Shown here: in pieces, positions 8,789 through 14,175 of the stretch
Layout: the number at the start of each line of letters is the position of its first letter
Numbering within the stretch: position 1 is the first letter of the stretch
Virus record (IMG/VR): IMGVR_UViG_3300017963_003226
Location: 1-21,063 of that record
Reading direction: 5' to 3' (one strand)
DNA length: 21,063 bases
Origin: a virus
Program-made: the position numbers and the translations under genes
Notes under the pieces: model-generated
Databases searched by the model: none
What the model was told of the DNA's origin: nothing
The model's input: the letters and a program-made list of their open reading frames with translations, nothing else

Positions 8789-9462
8789 GACGAAGCCTTC
8801 AGCGCGGCCTGCGCTTTGGCGAGCTTCTTCTCGGCCGCAATAATCATCCTCTCCCGCATCTTCTTGAGCTTGTCGATCGCCTTGATTATGTGGCCGCCGT
8901 CAATACGGTTGGGGTCTGGCGCGTCAAGCTGCGCGCGCGACGGAAGAAGCTTCGGGTAGACCTTGTCCCAGAAGTCGGCCTTCGCGTCTTCGTCTGCGCG
9001 ATAGCGGATGAGCATACTCCATGCCTCCGGACACGGGATGTCGTCGACGTCGATATTCCGGTAGTCGACGTCAAGATGCTTCCCGACCCACCGAATCTGC
9101 TCGACGATCGTCGCCTCTTTCGCCATGAAGGCTTTGTGCGCAGCGGGGCCGAGGTCCTCGGGCTTGCGAGTTACGAGGTCTCTCGATTTCATCGCAGTCG
9201 TGGTGGCGGGGGGTTCCTGGTCAGCAGTACCAGAAACCCCCGGCCCGGAAACCGCCACCTCGTGGGGGCTGGGTTGTACGCCGTTCTTCTTCCACTCGAT
9301 AATCTGCGGCATGAACTCGGCAAGCGCCCGGTCGCGCGCACTCGGCGCGTCGAGACCTTCATCACGCCTGATCGCATCACGCCTCTGACCGAACGCCTTC
9401 CACTGGCCTGCCTTCTTGAGCAAGCGCGCGGCTTCGGTCGGAGTGATCTTCGGCTCAGGCAT
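8785..9462 (-). CDS. Probable terminase small subunit
   Basis: A 225-residue protein directly upstream of the large terminase, with a four-base overlap. Residues 1-50 are basic and helical (TPTEAARLLKKAGQWKAFGQRRDAI), compatible with a DNA-binding domain. A Pro/Thr/Gly-rich linker follows (residues 63-90). The second half is helical and contains WVGKHLDVDYRN, with a Lys/Ala-rich tail. A DNA-binding N-terminus plus an oligomerising helical region matches small terminases, which recognise the packaging site, but sequence divergence in this family prevents a firm call. The ATG at 9462 has CGGAG seven bases upstream, and the gene overlaps the end of the zinc-ribbon gene by eight bases. Confidence 0.5.
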   Translation of the reverse strand: MPEPKITPTEAARLLKKAGQWKAFGQRRDAIRRDEGLDAPSARDRALAEFMPQIIEWKKNGVQPSPHEVAVSGPGVSGTADQEPPATTTAMKSRDLVTRKPEDLGPAAHKAFMAKEATIVEQIRWVGKHLDVDYRNIDVDDIPCPEAWSMLIRYRADEDAKADFWDKVYPKLLPSRAQLDAPDPNRIDGGHIIKAIDKLKKMRERMIIAAEKKLAKAQAALKASS

Positions 9463-9655
9463 CAGGTTTCTCCGAGGCGCCCTGCTTCAACGAACAACTA
9501 ACCGCCGGCATGTCGATGACCTTCGACGGCGGAACCCGCAGACTCTCCTTCCTCGAGTGGCACTTCAAGCACGTGTAGATGTCCCAGGCATGATTCTCGA
9601 CGTAGATCTCATGCCGGACGACACCGCCGCACTGACTGCAGACGAGAAGTTCCAC
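9455..9655 (-). CDS. Small zinc-ribbon protein
   Basis: A 66-residue protein with two CxxC knuckles (CSQC at residues 6-9 and CLKC at 29-32) separated by 19 residues, the spacing of a classical zinc ribbon. A third knuckle-like CH follows the second. The remainder is short and polar. Translation starts at GTG 9655, with GAGGAG eight bases upstream inside the end of the preceding gene. Such mini-ribbons just before terminase genes may be transcription or packaging accessories; its partner cannot be told from sequence. Confidence 0.65.
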   Translation of the reverse strand: MELLVCSQCGGVVRHEIYVENHAWDIYTCLKCHSRKESLRVPPSKVIDMPAVSCSLKQGASEKPDA

Positions 9656-9657
9656 CG

Positions 9658-10167
9658 CTACCGCTCCTCTTCGTCGAGCTTCACGTCCTTGAAGTCTGCA
9701 GGGATTCCGTACTCCATGGCGGATTCGTCACATCCGGAGAAGTGAGCAAGCGTGACGCCCATAGAGCTCAATATGTCTTCGGCCTTCAGCATGTAACCCT
9801 TCGCCACGAGCTTGTCGTCGATGTACAGCGCCTGCCAATGCTCATAGACAACGAGCTTCGCCTGGCGGGGAGGAGGGAGTGGCTCGTAGTTCGCTTCGAA
9901 GATGTCAGGCATCTGCGTATGAAGGCAGCCATCGCCAACTACAAGAATACGACCTCTTTCGAACCTTATGTGATCGAAACGCACTTCGTCTTCTGGAGCA
10001 GACACAAGGTAACAGTCATCATTCTCATGCGTGACGCGGTGACCAGCGAAATCAAACGACCACGGAATACCATTGTGGAGATTCGCCCCGGCGGCTATTC
10101 CGTGCGCCACGAGCTCATCGAACGTTACGGCCTCAACAGTATTCGGCTTCCTTCTGAACTTCGGCAT
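9658..10167 (-). CDS. Two-domain phage accessory protein, function unknown
   Basis: A 169-residue protein made of two modules that I recall as separate small phage proteins. Residues 1-95 start with a FRRKPNTVEAVTF element and end in MPDIFEANYEPL, the pattern of the common phage 'RKKP...FE..Y' domain. Residues 100-169 (VVYEHWQALYIDDKLVAKGY then a helical tail) resemble small proteins with a WxxLYVDGKLV...G motif. The start could be GTG 10170 or ATG 10167; the ATG is chosen because GGGAGG ends only one base before the GTG. Function is unknown. It probably belongs to the same leftward transcript as the paralog pair upstream. Confidence 0.6.
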   Translation of the reverse strand: MPKFRRKPNTVEAVTFDELVAHGIAAGANLHNGIPWSFDFAGHRVTHENDDCYLVSAPEDEVRFDHIRFERGRILVVGDGCLHTQMPDIFEANYEPLPPPRQAKLVVYEHWQALYIDDKLVAKGYMLKAEDILSSMGVTLAHFSGCDESAMEYGIPADFKDVKLDEEER

Positions 10168-10286
10168 CACGCCTCCCTCTGTCTTTCTCTCTCAACGCGC
10201 CGACCTGGGCCTGCGACTGCCAGCGGCCCAGACCAGTAGAGATTACGAGGCGACACGGTACCCCGGGCAGTCCTGGCTGGTCGGCA

Positions 10287-10631
10287 CTAATTCGTTCGGC
10301 CCTGCTGGCCAGTGCTCGCGTTTTCCTTCTTCAGCTTCTTCGCCTTCAACCACACAAGCGCACCAGTGACCCTCGCCAACGCCGCGGCATTCTCGTCACA
10401 GCCAAACGCCCCGCGCTGCGCCCGGCGTAAACGATCGGCTACGATCGCCAAAAGCGATTCGTTCGTGATTCCGTCGGTACCGAAACGAAGCGTGGTCAAC
10501 TCGGGGATCTTGCGCGGATCAGTAGCCGGTGTCTCGATCAGGTACACGCTGTTCACTTCGCCCGGCTCGTCCACTGTCGCGACTCTCGGGTACTCTTCGC
10601 CTTCCGACAGGTGGCGTGTCAACTCTCGCAT
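10287..10631 (-). CDS. Paralog 2: Acb2/Tad1-hairpin-like small protein
   Basis: A 114-residue protein clearly related to the upstream gene at 10644-11027. Both start MREL, share a YP..VT.DEPG segment, then a G.TNE.LLAIV.DRLR helix (here residues 54-70), a short loop with Cys, and a second helix with NA.AL......A..WL (residues 81-97). This copy lacks the RTRER..RGVEWL end and instead finishes in a Lys-rich tail. The helix-loop-helix end resembles, from memory, the hairpin domain shared by the anti-defence proteins Acb2 (anti-CBASS) and Tad1 (anti-Thoeris), which sequester cyclic nucleotide signals. That link is an inference. The ATG at 10631 follows GAGGAG by seven bases, and the leader matches the paralog's. 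Confidence 0.6.
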   Translation of the reverse strand: MRELTRHLSEGEEYPRVATVDEPGEVNSVYLIETPATDPRKIPELTTLRFGTDGITNESLLAIVADRLRRAQRGAFGCDENAAALARVTGALVWLKAKKLKKENASTGQQGRTN

Positions 10632-10643
10632 CGATCTGCTCCT

Positions 10644-11027
10644 CTACTGCTTGTTCAACCACTCGACTCCACGCATCACTCTTTCGCGCGTCCTCGACTG
10701 TAACCACATCAAGGCCTGCTCGATATTCGTCAAAGCAAGCGCGTTCGACCTGCAAGAAAACTCGCCAGACTGGAATCCACGAAGCCTGTCAATGACGATC
10801 GCAAGAAGGGCTTCGTTCGTCGTCCCGTTATAGCCAGCTTCCTTGACAGGACCCTTCTGGAAGCTCACATGTTGCAACGGCTCCTGCTGAAGCTCCTTGC
10901 GCAATAAGCCCGGAGATCCGAACTCAACCTGATACTCGTGGTTCGCTCCTCCTGGTCCCGGCTCGTCTGTCACGACGATCTTCGGATATTGCTCGTCTCC
11001 AACCAAGTGATTCTTTAATTCTCGCAT
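10644..11027 (-). CDS. Paralog 1: Acb2/Tad1-hairpin-like small protein
   Basis: A 127-residue protein and the first gene of the leftward operon. Residues 17-35 carry a VVTDEPGPGGANHEYQV segment. Residues 68-88 form a helix (NGTTNEALLAIVIDRLRGF), followed by a loop with Cys92 and a long second helix (residues 94-122, NALALTNIEQALMWLQSRTR then RGVEWL). Similar proteins with a TDEPGPGGA start and an NALALT..EEALMWL..RT..R..RGVEGT end are frequent in phages, and I connect their C-terminus to the Acb2/Tad1 hairpin domain. That is inference without a database search. The ATG at 11027 follows TAGGAG by seven bases. The frame stays open upstream to 11165, which is discussed as a finding. Confidence 0.65.
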   Translation of the reverse strand: MRELKNHLVGDEQYPKIVVTDEPGPGGANHEYQVEFGSPGLLRKELQQEPLQHVSFQKGPVKEAGYNGTTNEALLAIVIDRLRGFQSGEFSCRSNALALTNIEQALMWLQSRTRERVMRGVEWLNKQ

Positions 11028-11187
11028 CGATCTACTCCTAATGCATGTCTGGCATCGCATCTTCGTACTGCGGTGTTCCCAGGGATCGGGTGAGTCGGAT
11101 TGATTTCGACAGGGAAAGTCCTGCATAGGAAAGATTGCGTCTTTGGGCATTGTGTCTTCGGGCATCGTGTCCTCGCTCTCTGGACGG

Positions 11188-11215
11188 AATCTAGCTCGCA
11201 ATCGCGGGATGTCAA
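11188..11215 (-). promoter_or_regulatory. Leftward promoter for packaging/head operon
   Basis: Read leftward: -35 TTGACA (11215-11210, perfect consensus), a 16-base spacer, then -10 TAGATT (11193-11188). The predicted start near 11181 would give a leader of about 150 bases before the ATG at 11027. The -35 box lies within a GATGTCAAGGATG sequence, so it includes the GTCAAGG motif repeated elsewhere in this region and could be controlled by the same binding protein. Confidence 0.5.
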
Positions 11216-11305
11216 GGATGGAAGTGCTTATTCGTTCCTGCGGGGGTAACTCTGTATGCCGTCCCCGAAACGGGCGGGGGGCGTGGTAAAGATTCTGGCC
11301 AAGCA

Positions 11306-11333
11306 AGGAGTCCCGTTTCCTTTTGGGACTCCT
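11306..11333. repeat. 9-bp perfect stem-loop
   Basis: AGGAGTCCC (11306-11314) and GGGACTCCT (11325-11333) form a perfect stem around a 10-base pyrimidine-rich loop. There is no U-tract on either side, so it is more likely an operator or structural element than a terminator. Confidence 0.5.
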
Positions 11334-11391
11334 ACGCATGCGCCCTCTACGGGCCCATACGCGCACGTCCACGCGCACATGTGCCGTACGT

Positions 11392-11405
11392 GCCCGTATA
11401 CGGGC
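11392..11405. repeat. 14-bp perfect palindrome GCCCGTATACGGGC
   Basis: A perfect self-complementary 14-mer inside a stretch rich in CG and GTACGT/GCGCAC alternations (11336-11415). Similar half-sites (CGGGC, GCCC) occur at 11348-11356. Such sites can bind dimeric regulators. Confidence 0.45.
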
Positions 11406-11514
11406 GCTATGCGGGGATCTGAGTGGACACAAGGGATACGCTAGGCGTGAAAGTAGCACATTGTGCTGTCTAAGAGACGACCCCGGGCCGGCCGGAGGCG
11501 CCCGGTGTCAGGGG

Positions 11515-11534
11515 GTGCGAACGGCCGTTCGCAC
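11515..11534. repeat. 20-bp perfect palindrome, operator-like
   Basis: Half-site GTGCGAACGG and its exact complement meet with no spacer at 11524/11525. Extra half-sites TGCGAA (11535-11540) and TTCGCAC (11547-11553) follow directly. The whole cluster lies between two GC-rich arms (11483-11497 and 11566-11585) that are near-inverted copies. This is the pattern expected of a repressor or partition-type binding site. Confidence 0.6.
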
Positions 11535-11625
11535 TGCGAACGCAACTTCGCACTTAACCCCACCACTCCGGGCCGGCCCCCGGTAGCCGCACACCGCAGT
11601 AGCACCACTGCACCACCACCACATC

Positions 11626-11755
11626 CTCAATTCCTCTCGATCCCTCTCACCACGGCCGAATTCAAAACGTCAAGGGTGTCAAGGATGTCAAGGCGACCAT
11701 TTGACGTTTCGGTGAGACAACCTAATGAGACCTAAGACAATCTAAGAGGATTGAG
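11626..11755 (+). repeat. Motif block, left copy
   Basis: Ordered elements: CTCAATT (11626), CTCACC (11646), AAAACGTCAA (11664-11673), three GTCAAGG iterons starting at 11669, 11678 and 11687, TGACGTTTCG (11702-11711), GAGACC (11727) and GATTGAG (11749-11755). The same order recurs at 12011-12114, so the two stretches look like a diverged direct duplication flanking the inverted repeat and A+T island. Confidence 0.5.
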
Positions 11756-11811
11756 AATGTTACAAAGCCGGCCAGGTACTGCGCTTGCAGGATTGCTACC
11801 ACGACGTAACA

Positions 11812-11905
11812 GGCAAGGTGTCAAGGTGTCAAGGGGGGTGATAACACACACACCCACACACCCATACTCTAACATCCTGGGAGAGAGACCCCTTGACACC
11901 TTGAC
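11812..11905. repeat. Iterons forming a 17-bp perfect inverted repeat
   Basis: A degenerate GGCAAGG (11812) and two GTCAAGG iterons (11820 and 11828) occur at 8-bp steps. They are mirrored by CCTTGAC at 11891 and 11899. As a result 11820-11836 and 11889-11905 are exact inverted copies (17 of 17) around a 52-base loop containing a CA-rich tract. The right arm is nested in a second 8-bp inverted repeat, GAGACCCC (11885-11892) and GGGGTCTC (11906-11913). Confidence 0.65.
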
Positions 11906-11913
11906 GGGGTCTC

Positions 11914-11957
11914 TTACTTATATATCTATATATATATGTATATATATAATATATATA
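11914..11957. other. A+T island, candidate DNA unwinding element
   Basis: Of 44 bases only three are G or C, mainly alternating TA steps, in an otherwise G+C-rich genome. It directly follows the iteron inverted repeat. TA-rich alternation melts easily, so it fits a duplex-opening element at an origin. It may also supply -10 boxes to TTGACA (11893-11898) and TTGACG (11901-11906), but spacings are not ideal. Confidence 0.5.
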
Positions 11958-12010
11958 GACTTACAGGATATTCCAATATTCTCATTTACCATCAATCACA
12001 ATCACTCCCT

Positions 12011-12114
12011 CTCAATTATTCTCACCAAAACGTCAAATTCGACCCTTGACAAACCGTGACAGCCGTGACGTTTCGCCCGTTTAAGCGAGACCGATTGAGG
12101 ATGACATTCTCAAT
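12011..12114 (+). repeat. Motif block, right copy
   Basis: Repeats the order of the left block: CTCAATT (12011), CTCACC (12021), AAAACGTCAA (12027-12036), CCTTGAC and two CCGTGAC variants (12044, 12054, 12063), TGACGTTTCG (12066-12075), GAGACC (12087) and GATTGAG (12093-12099). The last pairs with CTCAAT (12109-12114) as an inverted repeat. A further CTCAATTAATCTCA at 12175 resembles the CTCAATTATTCTCA at 12011. Confidence 0.5.
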
Positions 12115-12196
12115 TCCTCTTACTTAAGGAGCAAGACCCATTGAGACACCATAAGACCTACTGAGAAAAAAATCCTCAATTAATCTCATAACGCGC

Positions 12197-12226
12197 TTGA
12201 CGAATCGGACCCCGATAGCGTAGATT
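12197..12226 (+). promoter_or_regulatory. Rightward early promoter candidate
   Basis: TTGACG (12197-12202), an 18-base spacer and TAGATT (12221-12226). The -10 box is identical to that of the leftward promoter at 11188. Predicted transcription would start near 12233 and enter the first rightward gene at 12279. The -35 box is consensus in five of six positions, the -10 box in four of six. Confidence 0.4.
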
Positions 12227-12278
12227 TCTCACGTCGTGAACATAGGTCGTGTACACGAATGAGAGTGAGTGAGAGTCA

Positions 12279-12530
12279 ATGAGTGATCTGGCCGGCGGGG
12301 GAGTGATAGATGAGCGAGTCATCAAGACCGGGGCGCGCGCGATGATAGGCACGAAGTACACGAGCCGACCGTACACGAAGCTCGCAGGACTCCGCAAGGC
12401 CCTGCTACCGTACAAGCATCTTGGTGACTGGCAAGTGCTGAGAGAGATTGGCTACTCGCGTACGGGTCGGGCAAGGCCGCAGTTCGTTGGTGTCGTATTC
12501 AACCAGAGCAAGGAAGGACGGTCGGCATGA
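12279..12530 (+). CDS. Hypothetical early protein
   Basis: An 83-residue protein, first gene of the rightward module. The chain is basic, with a central KYTSRPYTKLAGLRKALLPY stretch followed by DWQVLREIGYSR, a helical and positively charged layout that could bind nucleic acid. No family is recognised. The ATG at 12279 has only a weak ribosome site (GTGAGAG); the stop overlaps the next start as ATGA, which is the strongest sign that the frame is real. The exact start is uncertain. Confidence 0.45.
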   Translation: MSDLAGGGVIDERVIKTGARAMIGTKYTSRPYTKLAGLRKALLPYKHLGDWQVLREIGYSRTGRARPQFVGVVFNQSKEGRSA

Positions 12531-12712
12531 CGATAACAGTGTACAGGTTCGAAGATGGCGAAGGCTGCGAACAGGACTGGACAACGCAGAACGCAATCGA
12601 GGCAAAGGAGTATGCTTCTAAGCACGGATACAAGTGCTTCGCTGTAGAATTCGAGTACTCGGACGAGACTGTTGCGTGGGACTTCACCGAATCAGCCAGG
12701 GAAGGACGGTAG
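12527..12712 (+). CDS. Hypothetical early protein
   Basis: A 61-residue acidic protein (MTITVYRFEDGEGCEQDW...). The predicted fold is a strand, a helix (NAIEAKEYASKHG), then a strand pair (KCFAVEFEYSDETVAWDF), a compact alpha/beta arrangement seen in many orphan phage early proteins. AAGGA lies upstream with 8-base spacing. It overlaps the previous gene by four bases and is followed three bases later by the next gene. Its C-terminal codons encode REGR, and the overlapping sequence GGAAGGACGGT is nearly identical to that at the end of the previous gene and serves as the next ribosome site. Confidence 0.6.
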   Translation: MTITVYRFEDGEGCEQDWTTQNAIEAKEYASKHGYKCFAVEFEYSDETVAWDFTESAREGR

Positions 12713-12715
12713 ACG

Positions 12716-12943
12716 ATGAAACGAACAATAACACTCAAGAGCGGTGAGAAGATCAAGCAGGAAACTATCTACGTGATAGATAGCGAAGTATACGGGGAGT
12801 GCACGGACTTCGACACATTGGAGGAAGCCGAGGCCAGTATACGTGCATGTGGTGATGATTTTGCCGGCACCGTGTTACGCGAGGTAGGCCGCGCAATCCG
12901 TGACGAGCGCGATAACACCGTTGGATATATTCGGTACAAATAG
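12716..12943 (+). CDS. Hypothetical early protein
   Basis: A 75-residue protein (MKRTITLKSGEKIKQETIYV...) with an opening beta hairpin, an acidic helix (FDTLEEAEASIRAC) and a second helix (TVLREVGRAIRDERD) ending in a strand. The start ATG follows GGAAGGACGG by six bases. No known family. It closes a three-gene block: the next 87 bases hold a structured non-coding segment. Confidence 0.6.
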   Translation: MKRTITLKSGEKIKQETIYVIDSEVYGECTDFDTLEEAEASIRACGDDFAGTVLREVGRAIRDERDNTVGYIRYK

Positions 12944-12992
12944 ACTGCACTGCGTCGCGCATCGTGCGCCGGTGCGCGGCTTGGTGGCAGTC
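12943..12992 (+). promoter_or_regulatory. Structured intergenic element
   Basis: GACTGC (12943-12948) pairs with GCAGTC (12987-12992), enclosing a GC-rich segment that can fold as GCGCA/TGCGC (12957-12961 with 12965-12969) or alternatively CGCGCA with TGCGCG (12973-12978). The outer stem includes the last base of the preceding stop. There is no U-tract, so it is more likely an mRNA-stabilising or processing structure than a terminator. Confidence 0.35.
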
Positions 12993-13030
12993 AACAGTAG
13001 CCCACAATGGGCATAGAATAGGTGGAGGCG

Positions 13031-13198
13031 ATGACCATATTCATGGTTGAGCGAGCTTGTTACCGGGGGCCGCTCTGCTGGAGACCGATAACCTTCGATC
13101 TAGACCCGAGGCGAGCGGAACGCCTGAAGGATGATCGTGAGTTGCTGGACCCGGAGGCTAGGTGGCGAGTCATGCCGTATAATCGTGGCAAGAAATGA
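13031..13198 (+). CDS. Small hypothetical protein
   Basis: A 55-residue protein (MTIFMVERACYRGPLCWRPI...). It has two Cys five residues apart near the N-terminus, then a DPRRAERLKDDRELLDPEARW helix-rich region with strong charge. A GGAGG site lies two bases from the ATG at 13031 and 14 bases from a second in-frame ATG at 13043; neither spacing is ideal, so the start is uncertain. No family recognised. Confidence 0.45.
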   Translation: MTIFMVERACYRGPLCWRPITFDLDPRRAERLKDDRELLDPEARWRVMPYNRGKK

Positions 13199-13288
13199 CA
13201 GTCAGCCTCTCCACGCTGTCGGCTACCCTGAAACCGTGGCCGGCGTGGTGGTGAAGGCTTACGGGCTACGAGAGAAAAGGAGCGGGAC

Positions 13289-13528
13289 ATGAAGCGCTAT
13301 GTAGTAGTGATGTACGACGACGACCAACAACAGGCATTCTGGGACGTGCACGACGCGGAGTCTGAAGACGAAGCGACAATGATGTCATGCGAGTTGAGGG
13401 ACTACGCTGTACACGTAGATACTCTATCGCTTGACGAGCTACAGGGTGTATACGACCGCGTTGAGAAACCGTCACCCGAACAAGTGGTGGAGGACTGGCA
13501 GATGATTGTTGACTGTCACGAGAAATAA
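13289..13528 (+). CDS. Hypothetical acidic early protein
   Basis: A 79-residue acidic protein (MKRYVVVMYDDDQQQAFWDV...). A starting strand is followed by an acidic loop and two helices (EDEATMMSCELRDYA and SLDELQGVYDRV). GGAG lies six bases before the ATG. It is 12 bases upstream of the next gene, whose ribosome site (AAGGAGCGGGG) is almost the same as its own, suggesting local duplication of leader sequence. Small acidic early proteins of this kind often bind and inhibit host proteins, but no target can be inferred. Confidence 0.6.
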   Translation: MKRYVVVMYDDDQQQAFWDVHDAESEDEATMMSCELRDYAVHVDTLSLDELQGVYDRVEKPSPEQVVEDWQMIVDCHEK

Positions 13529-13540
13529 GGAGCGGGGATC

Positions 13541-14164
13541 ATGGCGCGGAAATACTACGTCGCAGTGACTACAGAGCAGACGGAAGCCGGCGAAGAGAAG
13601 ATAACACATGTCGGTGTGCCTCACGAAGAAGTCGACTATGCGATACGTGACGCGCTTGCATATCGCTACACGATGGCGAATGGTGAGTTTGTGTTTGTGA
13701 GCCGATGCCGACTTGAGAATGGAATGGTAGTCAGAGAAGAAGGCATTGACCTGGCGCCGGTTCATTTCATCGAGACAGACAACGGCCTTGAGCCGGACAA
13801 CAAAGACGATAGCATCGCGAGCACCAGATTGTTTCTCTTTAACAAGTTCGACGGCCCGCGAATCGGCGACTTCATCGTGTACGCTGATGGCGTGATTAAT
13901 CGTATCTGCTACCACCATGGCGACCGGGTACAGACTACTGGTGCGCACAATGGGAGGTACTATATCGGGCACAGAGGCGTTCCCGAGTATTCCGGTGGGC
14001 TCGACCCGTCAATTCCGACAGCTGAGCTGCTGAACTCCGGGCAAACCCGCCTCGGCGTATTCTGGTTCTTCCATCACAACATATCCCGAGCACACTACGG
14101 CATCAGTTTTGAAACTCCGTGCCGGGTGTTCGCATGCGAGCGCAAGCACAATGATCCCAGGTAA
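13541..14164 (+). CDS. Conserved phage protein of unknown function
   Basis: A 207-residue protein with two parts. Residues 1-65 (ARKYYVAVTTEQTEAGEEKI... then a helix) form a small alpha/beta module. Residues 90-200 form a beta-rich domain with characteristic elements: FDGPRIGDFIVYADG, the HHGDRVQTTG stretch, SGGLDPSIP, and an ending of the type FWFFHHNISRAHYGISFETPCRVF. I recall the sequence of elements 'FDGPR.GD', 'SG.LDPSIP' and 'FFHH...AH' from uncharacterised proteins of several phages. Several His residues (HH twice) suggest metal binding but no catalytic motif is evident. GGAG lies eight bases before the ATG. Confidence 0.6.
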   Translation: MARKYYVAVTTEQTEAGEEKITHVGVPHEEVDYAIRDALAYRYTMANGEFVFVSRCRLENGMVVREEGIDLAPVHFIETDNGLEPDNKDDSIASTRLFLFNKFDGPRIGDFIVYADGVINRICYHHGDRVQTTGAHNGRYYIGHRGVPEYSGGLDPSIPTAELLNSGQTRLGVFWFFHHNISRAHYGISFETPCRVFACERKHNDPR

Positions 14165-14175
14165 GGAGGCGCGAC

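Larger units (their letters stand above)
11028..12278. other. Non-coding control region and probable origin
   Basis: This 1.25-kb stretch separates the leftward structural module from the rightward early module and contains no convincing gene. Short open frames here lack ribosome sites and cross repeats. It contains a leftward promoter (11188-11215), hairpins and palindromes between 11306 and 11585, a diverged motif block at 11626-11755 repeated at 12011-12114, GTCAAGG iterons, a 17-bp inverted repeat with a CA-rich loop, a 44-nt A+T island and a rightward promoter (12197-12226). Iterons beside an A+T-rich unwinding element are the classical layout of a replication origin. Confidence 0.6.

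Noticed and set aside
10167-10256. 29-codon leftward frame starting at GTG 10256 and ending in a TGATG overlap with the next gene
   Set aside because: It has only a GGGG ribosome site, no recognisable content, and includes a GC-rich inverted repeat (10205-10231). It is also in frame with the TAG stop of the upstream gene, so the openness may be chance. Too weak to call as a gene.
11256-11444. 62-codon rightward frame in the control region
   Set aside because: It runs through the hairpin and palindrome cluster, has no ribosome site and its composition is dictated by the repeats.
11844-11868. CA-rich tract considered as a CRISPR or tandem repeat array
   Set aside because: It is a short low-complexity tract inside the loop of the inverted repeat, without regular spacers.
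11751-12059. 102-codon rightward frame crossing the A+T island
   Set aside because: Its middle is a translation of TA repeats (alternating Ile/Tyr), it spans the iteron inverted repeat, and it has no ribosome site.
12943-12992. Structured element considered as a tRNA
   Set aside because: It is only 50 bases long, lacks the T-loop GTTCGA signature and has no cloverleaf arms or CCA-type end.
13195-13254. 19-codon frame (MTVSLSTLSA...) overlapping the stop of the gene at 13031
   Set aside because: The ATGA overlap is suggestive, but the frame is very short, ends in a Trp/Pro-rich chance-like tail and lacks its own ribosome site. Probably a gene remnant or noise.
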